In this document: piece after piece, positions 1 to 9,013 of the stretch
Layout: each line of letters starts with the position of its first letter
Numbering within the stretch: the stretch's first letter is position 1
Source: Fodinibius sp052060035
GTDB taxonomy: Bacteria; Bacteroidota; Rhodothermia; Balneolales; Balneolaceae
Reading direction: 5' to 3'
Assembly (NCBI RefSeq): GCF_052060035.1
Contig: NZ_JBPOEA010000003.1
Location: forward strand, 248,001 to 312,000
DNA length: 64,000 nt
Notes under the pieces: generated by a model
The model's input: only the letters and a program-made list of their open reading frames with translations
Database searches by the model: none
What the model was told of the DNA's origin: nothing
Translations under genes and position numbers: made by a program

Positions 1-222
1 AACTAAAAACAACTTGTCATCCACCTGATAATAATTCATCTGCTGGGTTTTACCCGGCACGTTACTGGTACGCGCCAACCCTTTGTGATCAACTAATGCA
101 TTAATCAAAGATGATTTACCCACATTAGAACGACCAGCAAAACAGATCTCGGGGAAATAAGGATCAGGACAAACATCCAGAGAAGGGGCACTGGTAACAA
201 AATCGGCTTTTTTAAATGGCAT
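1..222 (-). CDS. engB: Ribosome biogenesis GTPase EngB/YsxC, partial (C-terminus beyond left edge)
   Basis: This is the amino-terminal 74 codons of the YihA/EngB/YsxC GTPase, a soluble protein needed for late assembly of the large ribosomal subunit. The frame opens at an ATG read leftward from base 222 and runs off the window edge without a stop. The P-loop GRSNVGKSS lies at residues 30-38 and is followed by TSNVPGKTQ, the switch-I type stretch typical of the family. The G3 and NKxD boxes would lie outside the window. The start ATG shares its A with the TAA stop of purF (TAATG), which suggests translational coupling to that gene. Confidence 0.93.
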   Translation of the reverse strand, partial: MPFKKADFVTSAPSLDVCPDPYFPEICFAGRSNVGKSSLINALVDHKGLARTSNVPGKTQQMNYYQVDDKLFLV

Positions 223-1724
223 TATATTATTTCGTTATCCTCTTTTTCAATGCCAAAGTTAACCGGTACAGGATACTCTTCGGTAAAACAGGCGGTACAA
301 TACCCTTTGGGTGATACATTCGCCTCTTTTACGGCATTTACCAATCCATCAGGGGATAAATACCGTAAGCTATCCACTCCAATCTCTTTAGCCATTTCCT
401 CGATATTGCGATCAAACCTATTAGCCATTAATTCTTTAGGAGTGGGGAAATCCATTCCGTAATAACAGGGGCTAATGATGGGAGGTGAACTTACCATAAA
501 GTGCACTTCGGCCGGATTATCCCTCCGTATCATATCCACTAAATAACGCGAAGTCGTTCCGCGCACAATCGAATCATCTACAATAATAACCGAACGTCCT
601 TCGATCACTCCCTGCACCGTATTGAACTTGGTTCGCACTTTCTGCTCCCGAGATTTTTGTCCCGGTGATATAAAAGTACGCCCCACATAATGATTTCGGA
701 TCAATCCAATCTCAAATTTACAGGCATGACCCAATTTTTGATTTTCATGCACATATCCCAAGGCGGCTGTATTACTTGAATCGGGAACTGAAATAATAAT
801 CGGCTTTTTATCTCCGGGAGCATTACGTATAACCTCATCAACGGGATGCTCTTTAGCCAGATATTTACCCAAATTGCGACGTACTTTATCAACATTTTCG
901 CCAAAAATTTTGCTGTCAGGACGTGAGAAATACACATACTCAAAAATACACTGACTGGTATCCGTCCCATATTCCGCATCCAGGTGATACGACTTCGGCT
1001 CCGAATCGGCCGTTGCATCCTGATCCATTACCAATACTTCACCGGGTTCGATATCACGAATATATTCCCCATCGATAATATCAAAGGCACAGGTTTCGCT
1101 TGCCACACAATACGAGCCGTCAACTTTGCCCAGCGCCAATGGACGAAAACCATTGGGATCGCGTACTGCAATCAACTTTTTGTCTGTCAACATCACCAAG
1201 CTGTATGCTCCCTCAACCTGATCGAGAGCATCTAAAACTTGCTCAAGCTGTGTCTCTTTTTTGCTGTGTGATATCAGGTGCAAAATAAGTTCGGTATCAG
1301 AGGTGCTTTGAAAAAGGACTCCATCCTCCCTGAACCGATCACGCAGCTGTTTGGCATTTGCCAGATTTCCATTATGCCCTATCGCAATATTACCGCTTCG
1401 ATAGTGCACCCGAAATGGCTGTATATTTGCGGGATTTTTGGATGCTCCCGTCGTAGAATACCGGTTATGTCCAATAGCTGCTGTTCCTTTCAGTTCCTTT
1501 TCAAAAACCTTTTGGTCGTCAAACACATTCAACACCAATCCAAAATCGCGGTGTGCGGGCATAACCCACCGATTTTTTTCCTCATCATAATATGAGGTTA
1601 CAATTCCTGCTGATTCCTGTCCCCGGTGTTGTAATGCATGTAATCCGTAATAGGTGAGAAGGGCTGCATCGGGATGGTTTTGCATCCCAAAAATGCCGCA
1701 ATAATCGCGTGGCTTGTCGATCAT
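222..1724 (-). CDS. purF: Amidophosphoribosyltransferase (PurF)
   Basis: Catalyses the first committed step of purine synthesis, PRPP plus glutamine to phosphoribosylamine, in the cytoplasm. The 500-residue length is normal. After a short propeptide-like leader of eight residues comes Cys9 in the context CGIFG, the expected N-terminal nucleophile of the class II glutaminase domain once the leader is removed. The PRPP loop VIIVDDSIVRGTTS is at about 379-392. Cys259, Cys420, Cys476 and Cys479 match the four [4Fe-4S] ligands of the Bacillus subtilis type, which the E. coli enzyme lacks, so an oxygen-sensitive cluster is inferred. The stop overlaps the engB start by one base. purA lies about 2.7 kb away on the same strand. 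Confidence 0.97.
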   Translation of the reverse strand: MIDKPRDYCGIFGMQNHPDAALLTYYGLHALQHRGQESAGIVTSYYDEEKNRWVMPAHRDFGLVLNVFDDQKVFEKELKGTAAIGHNRYSTTGASKNPANIQPFRVHYRSGNIAIGHNGNLANAKQLRDRFREDGVLFQSTSDTELILHLISHSKKETQLEQVLDALDQVEGAYSLVMLTDKKLIAVRDPNGFRPLALGKVDGSYCVASETCAFDIIDGEYIRDIEPGEVLVMDQDATADSEPKSYHLDAEYGTDTSQCIFEYVYFSRPDSKIFGENVDKVRRNLGKYLAKEHPVDEVIRNAPGDKKPIIISVPDSSNTAALGYVHENQKLGHACKFEIGLIRNHYVGRTFISPGQKSREQKVRTKFNTVQGVIEGRSVIIVDDSIVRGTTSRYLVDMIRRDNPAEVHFMVSSPPIISPCYYGMDFPTPKELMANRFDRNIEEMAKEIGVDSLRYLSPDGLVNAVKEANVSPKGYCTACFTEEYPVPVNFGIEKEDNEII

Positions 1725-1805
1725 TAAGCTAATTTATAAGAATTGATTTCCAGTGACTGGAAGTTAATAAAAATAGCGCAGTATATGGCAACAATTTGAC
1801 CATTT

Positions 1806-2684
1806 TTATTTTGACGACTCAGAAGCATTATCCAGCCTGACATTAACTTCACTCAAATCTACCGCGGTGGAAACCTCAGAGCTGAACGTAAAGTCATTTT
1901 TGCCTAAGGCCGTACGTGCCTGATCCATCAGCTCTGATTTGACATTAGCCAGAAAAATCTCCTGCTTGGAAATATCCACTTTGATCCAAAAATACCCTGT
2001 TAATTCAACAAAGTTTGGAGTTAAGCCAGTAGTTTGTACTATAGGTTCAGGCTTTTTGATGATATTGTTGTTTTCCTTGATCACATCTAAAAGAACCCGA
2101 CATGCTTTTTGGACATCATCGCGATAATCTATACCAACTGTAAAAAAACCGCGGCGATACCCATCTCTTGTATAGTTATATAACGGTTTGGCAAGCAATT
2201 GTGAACTGGGGATAAAAACATCACAGCCATTTGCCATTTTGATATGCGTATGCCGTAACTCGATATTTTGCACGCGCCCCACTACTCCTTCAGTCTCAAT
2301 AAGGTCACCGTTTGTAAAGGGACGGCTAAAGGCCATGAAAAAACCAGCGAGAAAATTTTCGCCGATGTCTTTGAATGCAAAGCCCAAGACCACCGCTGTA
2401 ATACCACCGCTGGCTAAAATGCTGGTTGCAATGCCCGAAAAACCCAAAATATTGAGCGCTATAAGAATACCTACAAGAAAAATGAGACCATAAATTAACT
2501 TCCCGAAAAACTTAATATTTGATAAGGTCAAAGGGGTACGATCTAATACATTCTGGTAAACTCTTCTGCCGCCTCTTGCAATAAAATGGAATAAGACCAA
2601 AACCAGCAAAGCAAACAGAAATTCAGGTAGCTTTTCCAGAAATTGCTCAAAAAGTTGTTCTAACCGGGCGTATAGTATATCCAT
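1806..2684 (-). CDS. Small-conductance mechanosensitive channel (MscS family)
   Basis: A 292-residue inner-membrane channel of the minimal MscS type, expected to release solutes during hypo-osmotic shock. Three hydrophobic segments are visible at about residues 19-37, 58-80 and 84-115. The third carries the small-residue-rich pore helix (GIATSILASGGITAVVLGFA) and runs into the conserved FAFKDIGENFLAGF stretch. The beta domain follows, with a GDLIE..G..G.V..I..R.T motif and a VFIPSSQLL stretch near residue 160. It stands alone between purF and an aldo/keto reductase, 81 bases upstream of purF. Which MscS subfamily it belongs to cannot be told by eye. Confidence 0.9.
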   Translation of the reverse strand: MDILYARLEQLFEQFLEKLPEFLFALLVLVLFHFIARGGRRVYQNVLDRTPLTLSNIKFFGKLIYGLIFLVGILIALNILGFSGIATSILASGGITAVVLGFAFKDIGENFLAGFFMAFSRPFTNGDLIETEGVVGRVQNIELRHTHIKMANGCDVFIPSSQLLAKPLYNYTRDGYRRGFFTVGIDYRDDVQKACRVLLDVIKENNNIIKKPEPIVQTTGLTPNFVELTGYFWIKVDISKQEIFLANVKSELMDQARTALGKNDFTFSSEVSTAVDLSEVNVRLDNASESSK

Positions 2685-2862
2685 AGTATTTTCTTTTTCT
2701 TAAGTGATATTTTTAAGAAAGAGAAAAGTTTTAAGTATGGAAACTGCTTTTTTCAGTTAGAGAAAAAGACCATTCCAAATAGGTGAGTTTAATAAAGGAT
2801 TACGCCAGTAAAAATATTGCTGAACCTATTTCAAAAACATGTTCCAACAACCGATTTAATAC

Positions 2863-2890
2863 GTAAGGGCACGATTAGTCGTGCCCTTAC
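2863..2890. repeat. Perfect 12-bp inverted repeat, REP-like or terminator hairpin
   Basis: GTAAGGGCACGA and its exact reverse complement are separated by a four-base loop (TTAG). It lies between the ends of the reductase (2931) and the start of the MscS gene (2684). No T-run follows on the minus strand, so it resembles a dispersed REP-type palindrome as much as a terminator. Confidence 0.6.
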
Positions 2891-2930
2891 TTTGTCCATT
2901 TTAATGTTAAATATCTCAGTAATAGCGCTT

Positions 2931-4022
2931 TTACTCCTCAAGGGGCATCTTCTTAAACCGAAGGTCCTCCCAAGGTCCGCCATCCTCGAATTTTTCCGGC
3001 TCCAGCGTTCGTGCCCGCGGATCTTCTGCTTGCGCCTGTTGCAACACCATCCATCGGGGATAAGGTATGCCAGTATCAGACACCTCATCAAGCAATTCAA
3101 TTTCGTCGTCAGTCAGTTCAAGATCCACCGCTTTGATGTTATCCTCAAGATGCTCGAGTTTTCGAGCGGCAATAAGCACGCTGCTGATATTATCTCGAGA
3201 AAGTGTCCATGCCAGGGCAACACGAGCCGGGCTCACTCCGTGACGCTCACCAATATCTTTTAACGCGTCCACAATTTCGAAACCCTTGTTAATATCAAAA
3301 GGCACAAACTGTCCGGCTTCAGCAAAACGGCTTCCTTCCGGGGGCGGATTATCACGGTCGTACTTACCGGTCAGGAAACCACCGGCCAGAGGGCTCCAGA
3401 CAATAATACCCATATCATGGTAGTTTGCAAACGACATAAAATCGTCCTCAAGGTCGCGCCCGACCAAGCTATAGTACATCTGTGCCGTTATATATTTTTC
3501 AAGTCCTTGCCGCTCCTGCAACCCTAAAGCTGTTGCAGCTTGCCAGGCCATATAATTACTTAACCCAATATACCGCACTTTGCCCTGACGAACCAGATCG
3601 TCTAATGCCCGAAGGGTTTCCTCCAGGGGCGTATACGGATCCCAGCTGTGCATCTGGTACAGATCGATATAGTCCGTTTGCAGGCGTTTTAGGCTGGCTT
3701 CCACTTCTCGCATAATATTCACACGGGTCGCTCCGCTGTGATTGATATTGTCATCCATCGGCAACCGACACTTGGTTGAAAGCACAATATCTTCGCGCTT
3801 CCCCTTGAGTGCATTACCTAACAGTTCTTCACTTTCACCCAGACTATAAACATCCGCCGTATCGATATAATTGATCCCATGATCCAGCGCAAAATCAACC
3901 ATCTTATTAGTCTCCTTCTGCCCGAGTCCGCCCATCTGCATGGCTTCCCCGAATTGCATCGTTCCCAATCCTACTTCACTGACGATTAGACCGCTGTTTC
4001 CTAATTTTCTATATTTCATCAA
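2931..4022 (-). CDS. Aldo/keto reductase family oxidoreductase
   Basis: A soluble NADPH-dependent (beta/alpha)8 oxidoreductase of 363 residues. The catalytic tetrad can be read directly: Asp54 and Tyr59 in NYIDTADVYS, Lys84 in LSTKCRL and His125 in LYQMHSWDP. The N-terminal KLGNSGLIVSEVGLGTMQFG and the VRYIGLSNY segment are typical of the AKR11/12-like bacterial enzymes related to YhdN and general stress protein 69. Two adjacent Met codons open the frame, so the start could be one codon later. The substrate cannot be inferred. It is isolated, with no pathway genes beside it. Confidence 0.9.
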   Translation of the reverse strand: MMKYRKLGNSGLIVSEVGLGTMQFGEAMQMGGLGQKETNKMVDFALDHGINYIDTADVYSLGESEELLGNALKGKREDIVLSTKCRLPMDDNINHSGATRVNIMREVEASLKRLQTDYIDLYQMHSWDPYTPLEETLRALDDLVRQGKVRYIGLSNYMAWQAATALGLQERQGLEKYITAQMYYSLVGRDLEDDFMSFANYHDMGIIVWSPLAGGFLTGKYDRDNPPPEGSRFAEAGQFVPFDINKGFEIVDALKDIGERHGVSPARVALAWTLSRDNISSVLIAARKLEHLEDNIKAVDLELTDDEIELLDEVSDTGIPYPRWMVLQQAQAEDPRARTLEPEKFEDGGPWEDLRFKKMPLEE

Positions 4023-4180
4023 TACTCTTTTTTCTTAAAATTTATAAATCTCTTGGCTCGTCCATAAAGCTAAAATTAAATACCCAAACAAGATTCCTCT
4101 ACATAGCCATATAAGCATTTTTGGAGTGAATGCAAATAAGGAACCCGTTTAAAAGAATGGAAATTTTTAGCTCAAAAAAT

Positions 4181-4216
4181 AAAAAAGCTCCTGCAGAGAA
4201 CTGCAAGAGCTTTTTC
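4181..4216 (-). terminator. Rho-independent terminator downstream of tRNA-Gly
   Basis: On the minus strand a 10-bp stem (GCUCUUGCAG/CUGCAGGAGC, one U-G pair) with a UUCU loop is followed by six T residues. It ends the tRNA-Gly transcript just before the reductase gene region. Confidence 0.8.
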
Positions 4217-4221
4217 CTGAG

Positions 4222-4293
4222 AGCGGGAGACCGGAGTCGAACCGGCGACCTTCTCGTTGGCAACGAGATGCTCTACCGCTGAGCTACTCCCGC
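4222..4293 (-). tRNA. tRNA-Gly (GCC anticodon)
   Basis: A 72-nt cloverleaf read on the minus strand. The acceptor stem is GCGGGAG/CTCCCGC with a T discriminator. A D-arm containing AGCTCAGCGGTAGAGC follows. The anticodon arm TCTCG-TTGCCAA-CGAGA gives anticodon GCC, and the T-arm contains GGTTCGACTCC. CCA is not encoded. It lies between purA upstream and a strong terminator downstream, possibly with its own promoter in the AT-rich 115 bases before it. Confidence 0.97.
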
Positions 4294-4407
4294 TTATACA
4301 TTTGGCTTCTCAACCGCTTTTCAAAGAGTTCCAAATATAAGGCATTCATCCTATATATATCAAGAACAATTAGTCATTTTCTACAAAACTTTTTTTACCA
4401 TAAAAAG

Positions 4408-5682
4408 TTATAGAACGATGGTCTCTGATCGTTTTGGGCCTTTGGATAGTATCGTCAATTCAATGCCCAAATAGTCTTCAATAAATTGGAGATATTCTTT
4501 AGCTGCTTTGGGAAATTCCTCAATAGAGCCACAATTTTCCAATGATTCATTCCAGCCGGGCATAGTCGTGTAAACAGGCTCAATTTCGTCAATATCCGGC
4601 AGATCTAATGGAAAGACTTCAGTTTCTTCCCCATCAATACGATAGGAAGTACAAAGTTTTATCTCATCAAAATCATCCAGTATATCGAGTTTGGTTACCG
4701 TAAGCTCGTTCATGCCGTTTAAGCGCACTGCATATTTAAGAGCAACCAGATCAATCCAGCCACAACGGCGGGGACGTCCTGTTGTGGCGCCAAATTCCTG
4801 ACCCGCTTCGCGAAGTTTTTCCCCGGCATTATTATCCAACTCTGTGGGGAAAGGTCCATTTCCAACACGTGTGCAATAAGCTTTAGTAATACCCATCACT
4901 TTCTTAATTGCAGTGGGAGGAATAGCCGAACCTGTACAAGCCCCGCCTGAAGTTGGACAAGAAGATGTTACAAATGGATAGGTTCCGTGATCTACATCAA
5001 GCAGACTTCCCTGAGCTCCTTCAAGTAAAATTTCATCACCGTTTTCAATCGCATCGTGCAATAACGCAGAGGTATTTGTGATATACGGCTGTAACGTATT
5101 GGCTGCTTCAAGCAGATCATCAATTATAGGTTCAGCCTCAATGGTTTCATGATCATACACATACTGTAAGGCCTCATTAATATCCGCAAGATTATCTTGT
5201 AATTTCTTACGCAGTGCTGCAGGGTGAAAAAGATCTGACATGCGAATACCTACCCTTGAAACTTTGCTTACGTAAGCCGGACCGATACCTCGTCCGGTGG
5301 TGCCAATAGCATCGTCGCCGCGATGTTCTTCTTTTACCTGATCCAGCAGTTGATGATATGGAAGAATAACATGAGCGGAGCTACTTATTTTTAATCGACC
5401 TTTAAGATCACCTCCAATTTCTTCCACTTCTTGGATCTCTTCAAGCAGGGCAAACGGATCGATAACCACTCCATTGCCGATAATACATGTGGCATCACCA
5501 TTGAAAATACCCGATGGTATGAGATGCAGCACAATTTTTTGATCATCAAACTCAAGGGTATGGCCGGCATTAGCTCCTCCCTGATACCGAACTACATAGT
5601 CGGCATCTTTACTAAGCAGATCCACAATTTTACCTTTTCCCTCATCGCCCCACTGGGCTCCTACAACAACACGAATGGCCAT
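4408..5682 (-). CDS. purA: Adenylosuccinate synthetase (PurA)
   Basis: Converts IMP, aspartate and GTP to adenylosuccinate, the first step from IMP to AMP. The 424-residue length is normal for the bacterial enzyme. The N-terminal loop GAQWGDEGKGK holds the catalytic base Asp13, and His41 in NAGHT is the second catalytic residue. Further signatures visible are TTGRGIGP, the LLEGAQGSLLDVDHGTYPFVTSS block and TGRPRRCGW. A terminator lies just upstream, so it probably has its own promoter. tRNA-Gly lies downstream on the same strand. purF on the same strand serves the same pathway but is not in the same operon. Confidence 0.98.
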   Translation of the reverse strand: MAIRVVVGAQWGDEGKGKIVDLLSKDADYVVRYQGGANAGHTLEFDDQKIVLHLIPSGIFNGDATCIIGNGVVIDPFALLEEIQEVEEIGGDLKGRLKISSSAHVILPYHQLLDQVKEEHRGDDAIGTTGRGIGPAYVSKVSRVGIRMSDLFHPAALRKKLQDNLADINEALQYVYDHETIEAEPIIDDLLEAANTLQPYITNTSALLHDAIENGDEILLEGAQGSLLDVDHGTYPFVTSSCPTSGGACTGSAIPPTAIKKVMGITKAYCTRVGNGPFPTELDNNAGEKLREAGQEFGATTGRPRRCGWIDLVALKYAVRLNGMNELTVTKLDILDDFDEIKLCTSYRIDGEETEVFPLDLPDIDEIEPVYTTMPGWNESLENCGSIEEFPKAAKEYLQFIEDYLGIELTILSKGPKRSETIVL

Positions 5683-5702
5683 AATATCTATTTGACATAA
5701 AA

Positions 5703-5733
5703 AAAGGGGTGAGAAGTCACCCCTTTCATAAAT
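5703..5733 (-). terminator. Terminator behind the secDF-STAS operon
   Basis: A perfect 10-bp stem AAAGGGGTGA/TCACCCCTTT (5703-5712 with 5717-5726) has a four-base loop. Read on the minus strand it is followed by a T-run. It separates the STAS gene from purA. Confidence 0.85.
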
Positions 5734-5748
5734 TAAATTTTACCTATT

Positions 5749-6105
5749 TTACTCTTCCTCTTTGGAATTACCGTATGATTGTACTGCTTTTTCGAGCGTT
5801 TTAAAGTGCTTAAAAACAGTAATCAATTTGGTGATAACCAGCAGACTTTCAATTTTATCTGTTGCATTTGCAATACGAAGATCACCACCTGCTTTACGCA
5901 TTGTAGTGAGTCCGCCAATTAGCATTCCCAAACCCGAAGAGTTCATAAACTTCACTTTACCCAAATCTGCAATAACGTTGGTTCTGTCTTCTTCGATAAG
6001 CTCGTGAAGCTTCTCATTAAGTTTTACGGCATCAGGGCCTCCCATCACGTTGCCCTTAAATTCAATTACGACACAATTATATCTTTCAGATACATTAAAA
6101 TTCAT
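5749..6105 (-). CDS. STAS-domain protein, anti-sigma factor antagonist-like
   Basis: A 118-residue single STAS domain of the SpoIIAA/RsbV type, normally switched by serine phosphorylation to release a sigma factor or another target from a kinase or anti-sigma partner. The phospho-site region reads FMNSSGLGML, with Ser56/Ser57. The residue before the serine pair is Asn where SpoIIAA has Asp. The rest of the fold (IADLGKVKF and GGDLRIAN) fits well. No RsbW-like kinase, phosphatase or sigma factor gene is in the window. It starts 38 bases after secF and is followed by a terminator, so it is probably the last gene of the secDF operon. Confidence 0.85.
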   Translation of the reverse strand: MNFNVSERYNCVVIEFKGNVMGGPDAVKLNEKLHELIEEDRTNVIADLGKVKFMNSSGLGMLIGGLTTMRKAGGDLRIANATDKIESLLVITKLITVFKHFKTLEKAVQSYGNSKEEE

Positions 6106-6143
6106 TTGATCGCTCCCCGCTGGTTAATATTAGGAGTTAAGGT

Positions 6144-7055
6144 TTAAGCTTTTTCTTTATAGCGCTGAATCTCAACGACTGTTGAACTTGCTACAAACAG
6201 AGAACTGTAAGTACCAATAATCACACCAAGCATCAATGCAAAAGAAAAGCCTTTAAGCACTTCACCACCAAATATAAATAGAATGGTTACCACAAAAAAG
6301 GTGGTCAAAGAGGTAATTACGGTACGACTCAATGTATCATTTAAACTCCTGTTTACCATCTCATCATGATCCATTGTTTTATATAGTAAACTGTTTTCCC
6401 GAATCCGGTCGAATACAACCACGGTATCGTTAAGCGAGTAACCCACAATCGTTAAGAAGGCGGCAATTATCGACTGATCCATTTGCAGGCTAAACGGTAC
6501 AATATCTACGAGAAAGGTGAATATTCCTACCACAATTAACACATCGTGTGCCAATGCTGCTACCGCACCTGCAGAATAAGTCCAGTTTTTAAACCGAATA
6601 AGTATATAAATGAAGATTACGATGAGGGCAAAAATAATTGCATTCAAAGCCCCCTGCCTTAGATCTTCGGCAAATCGAGCCCCCACAATATCGGTTTTAA
6701 TAACCGTAGCGGGGTTATTGGAATATAACTCAGCCATTGTATCAGTGATAAGTGTCTGTACCACCGAAATGTCTTTTGGATTATCTGTACGGATCAATAC
6801 TTCTTCCGGAGAACCAAATAGCTTAACCACCGGTGTTCCGTCCAGTGGTTCTGTAAGCTCTGAACGGATATCGGTTACTTCAACCGGCTGCTCAAACTTA
6901 AGGACAAACTCTTTACCGCCCTTAAAGTCAATACCGTATTGCAAACCTTTTGTTAGAATGCCAAAGATAGAGGCCACAAGCAAAATTCCAGAAACATAGT
7001 AACCAATTTTGTGCGCCTTCAGAAAGTTAAAATCAGGATTTTCAAACCATCTCAT
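6144..7055 (-). CDS. secF: Protein translocase subunit SecF
   Basis: Inner-membrane partner of SecD that uses the proton gradient to assist late steps of Sec-dependent export. It has 303 residues with one N-terminal membrane segment, a periplasmic P4-like domain starting with the conserved YGIDFKGG at about 40-47, and five C-terminal segments. The signature VGYSLNDTVVVFDRIREN is present, as is the distal GFSFALMLGVIIGTYSS. It follows secD after 40 bases and precedes the STAS gene, giving secD-secF as two proteins rather than the fused SecDF seen in many Bacteroidota. Confidence 0.97.
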   Translation of the reverse strand: MRWFENPDFNFLKAHKIGYYVSGILLVASIFGILTKGLQYGIDFKGGKEFVLKFEQPVEVTDIRSELTEPLDGTPVVKLFGSPEEVLIRTDNPKDISVVQTLITDTMAELYSNNPATVIKTDIVGARFAEDLRQGALNAIIFALIVIFIYILIRFKNWTYSAGAVAALAHDVLIVVGIFTFLVDIVPFSLQMDQSIIAAFLTIVGYSLNDTVVVFDRIRENSLLYKTMDHDEMVNRSLNDTLSRTVITSLTTFFVVTILFIFGGEVLKGFSFALMLGVIIGTYSSLFVASSTVVEIQRYKEKA

Positions 7056-7095
7056 AATTAAAGTCCCTTATTATAAATGTTGAATTTCTTTGTTA

Positions 7096-8913
7096 TTAAC
7101 CGAAGCTGATTTCTGCGGATTTGTCTCGCGTCAGGTAATCCACAATAACACGAGTAATCACAATCGCACTAAATAATGAGGCAACAATACCAGCCATCAG
7201 TGTAACCGCAAAACCTTTAATGGGTCCAACGCCAAAACTATAGAGAATAATACCAACGAAGAATGTTGTAATGTTGGCATCCATAATAGCACTCATAGCG
7301 TTGGAGTAACCGCCTTCAATGGCGGCGCGAATTGTCTTTCCAGCTCGTTGTTCCTCCCTGATCCTGTCAAATATCAGCACGTTGGCATCCACGGCCATAC
7401 CAATAGTAAGCACAATACCCGCAATACCGGGTAAGGTGAGTGTTGCTTTAAAGGCCGCTAAAATACCCAATATAAAGATGATATTTAGAATCAAGGCAAG
7501 ATCGGCAATGGCTCCACCAGTTCGATAATAAACAATCATAAAAATAGCTACGATAACCAATCCTATGAGTGTAGAATAAAAACCTGCCTGAATGGAATCT
7601 TCTCCAAGGGTTGCCCCAACCGTGCGCTCCTCTACAATTTCAAGGGGAGCAGGAAGAGCACCGGAAAGCAGAATATTAACAAGGTCTTCGGCTTCCTGCA
7701 CGCTTTCTAATCCCGAAATTGACGAACGTCCATTTGCAATCTTGGTTTCAACATTTGGATAGGAATACACATAGCCATCAAGAACAATTGCAATGGGTTT
7801 ACCGATATTAGCACCGGTAATACGTGCCCAACGCCGGGCACCTTCGGCATTCATATTCATCGAGACCCGGGGCTGGTTAGTAGCCTGATCAAAGTTAACA
7901 CTGGCCTCAGAAATCACATCACCGGTGAGCTCAATTTCGGAACGAACGCCAATAAGCTCAAAAAGCTCTTGCCCCTGCTCGGTTTCTGTAAACGGAGAAG
8001 CCCCCCACATTAGTTCAATATTTCGGGGTATTAGCTCCTGCACTTCAGAACGCTGCAGTAATTCATTTACCCGAGCAGTGTCTCTTCCCGTTGAGTATCC
8101 AAAAGAATACGGATTACGGCCACGGGGATTTAACACCTCAAGCAATGGATTGGACGCAGCCCCCTGTTCAACAGCATCTGTAGTATCCGAAGCAACCTGA
8201 TCATAATAGTTTACTACTCGATCTTTCGCATTACTTATTTGATCTGGCTGCCCTACCAAGCGAAATTCGAGGCGGGCTGTACCTTTCAACAGATCCCGAA
8301 TACGTTGTTTATTGGATACCCCCGGGAGCTCAACCACAACCCGGTTGTTCCCCTGCTTAAAGATCGCAGGCTCGGTTACACCATAGCGATCAACACGAGA
8401 GCGGATAATTTCCATTGCCCGATCTACCGCAGAAGTTCGCTGTTGTTCCAAATAACTTCTTATTTCTTCGTTTGAAGACCGACGAGTAATATTCTCAGTA
8501 TCAGAACGATAATAACGACTTAACCGACCATCAGGATAACGCTGTTCAAACAATTGGACCATTTCATTGATAAAGTCGGTATTGTTTTCCTGGGCCAGAC
8601 TTTTTGCTTCATCAATAACATTAGTAAGTGTTGTATCAATGTTATCTCCCGCTAATTCTTTTAAGAATTGTGCAGTACCCACTTCCAACGTTACGTGCAT
8701 ACCGCCCTGCAGGTCAAGTCCCAGCGACAAGGAGTTCTGACGTAACTCTTGCAACCGCTGTGTATTTTCTTCCACATATTCAGCACGCTCGGCTTCCGGT
8801 AAGTCCTCAATATAGTTTTGCTCCAACGTATTAACCACTGTCGGCCATAAATAATAGATTGTAATTGCCAGAAAGGCGACAATAGAACCTATTTTAAATC
8901 CATTATCTTTCAT
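7096..8913 (-). CDS. secD: Protein translocase subunit SecD
   Basis: Larger subunit of the SecDF accessory translocase in the inner membrane. It has 605 residues: an N-terminal anchor, a P1 region opening with LGLDLQGGMHVTLEVG, a long periplasmic part including the RVDRYGVTEPAI and VVELPGV stretches, and a C-terminal six-helix bundle with IGMAVDANVLIFDRIREE, which carries the conserved Asp-Arg of the proton path. It begins the secD-secF-STAS set. Two small membrane-protein genes and uvrA lie upstream on the same strand, so a longer transcript from uvrA is possible but unproven. Confidence 0.97.
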   Translation of the reverse strand: MKDNGFKIGSIVAFLAITIYYLWPTVVNTLEQNYIEDLPEAERAEYVEENTQRLQELRQNSLSLGLDLQGGMHVTLEVGTAQFLKELAGDNIDTTLTNVIDEAKSLAQENNTDFINEMVQLFEQRYPDGRLSRYYRSDTENITRRSSNEEIRSYLEQQRTSAVDRAMEIIRSRVDRYGVTEPAIFKQGNNRVVVELPGVSNKQRIRDLLKGTARLEFRLVGQPDQISNAKDRVVNYYDQVASDTTDAVEQGAASNPLLEVLNPRGRNPYSFGYSTGRDTARVNELLQRSEVQELIPRNIELMWGASPFTETEQGQELFELIGVRSEIELTGDVISEASVNFDQATNQPRVSMNMNAEGARRWARITGANIGKPIAIVLDGYVYSYPNVETKIANGRSSISGLESVQEAEDLVNILLSGALPAPLEIVEERTVGATLGEDSIQAGFYSTLIGLVIVAIFMIVYYRTGGAIADLALILNIIFILGILAAFKATLTLPGIAGIVLTIGMAVDANVLIFDRIREEQRAGKTIRAAIEGGYSNAMSAIMDANITTFFVGIILYSFGVGPIKGFAVTLMAGIVASLFSAIVITRVIVDYLTRDKSAEISFG

Positions 8914-9013
8914 GATAAGTTATTTTTAAAAATTAAGAATAGAATGTCATTTTGCAGTACGATATCCCGCTTTTGCGAGGCATAAATAAAGAATAGAGTT
9001 GTTCCTGCTTCAC

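Noticed and set aside
1785..1803. GG-N10-GC spacing on the minus strand upstream of purF
   Set aside because: Only the GG and GC pairs and part of the -12 box match; the CAC of the -24 box is lost. Such spacing is expected by chance, and purF is a housekeeping gene.
8951..8975. GG-N10-GC spacing on the minus strand upstream of secD
   Set aside because: Neither half-site resembles the sigma-54 consensus beyond the invariant pairs; taken as chance.
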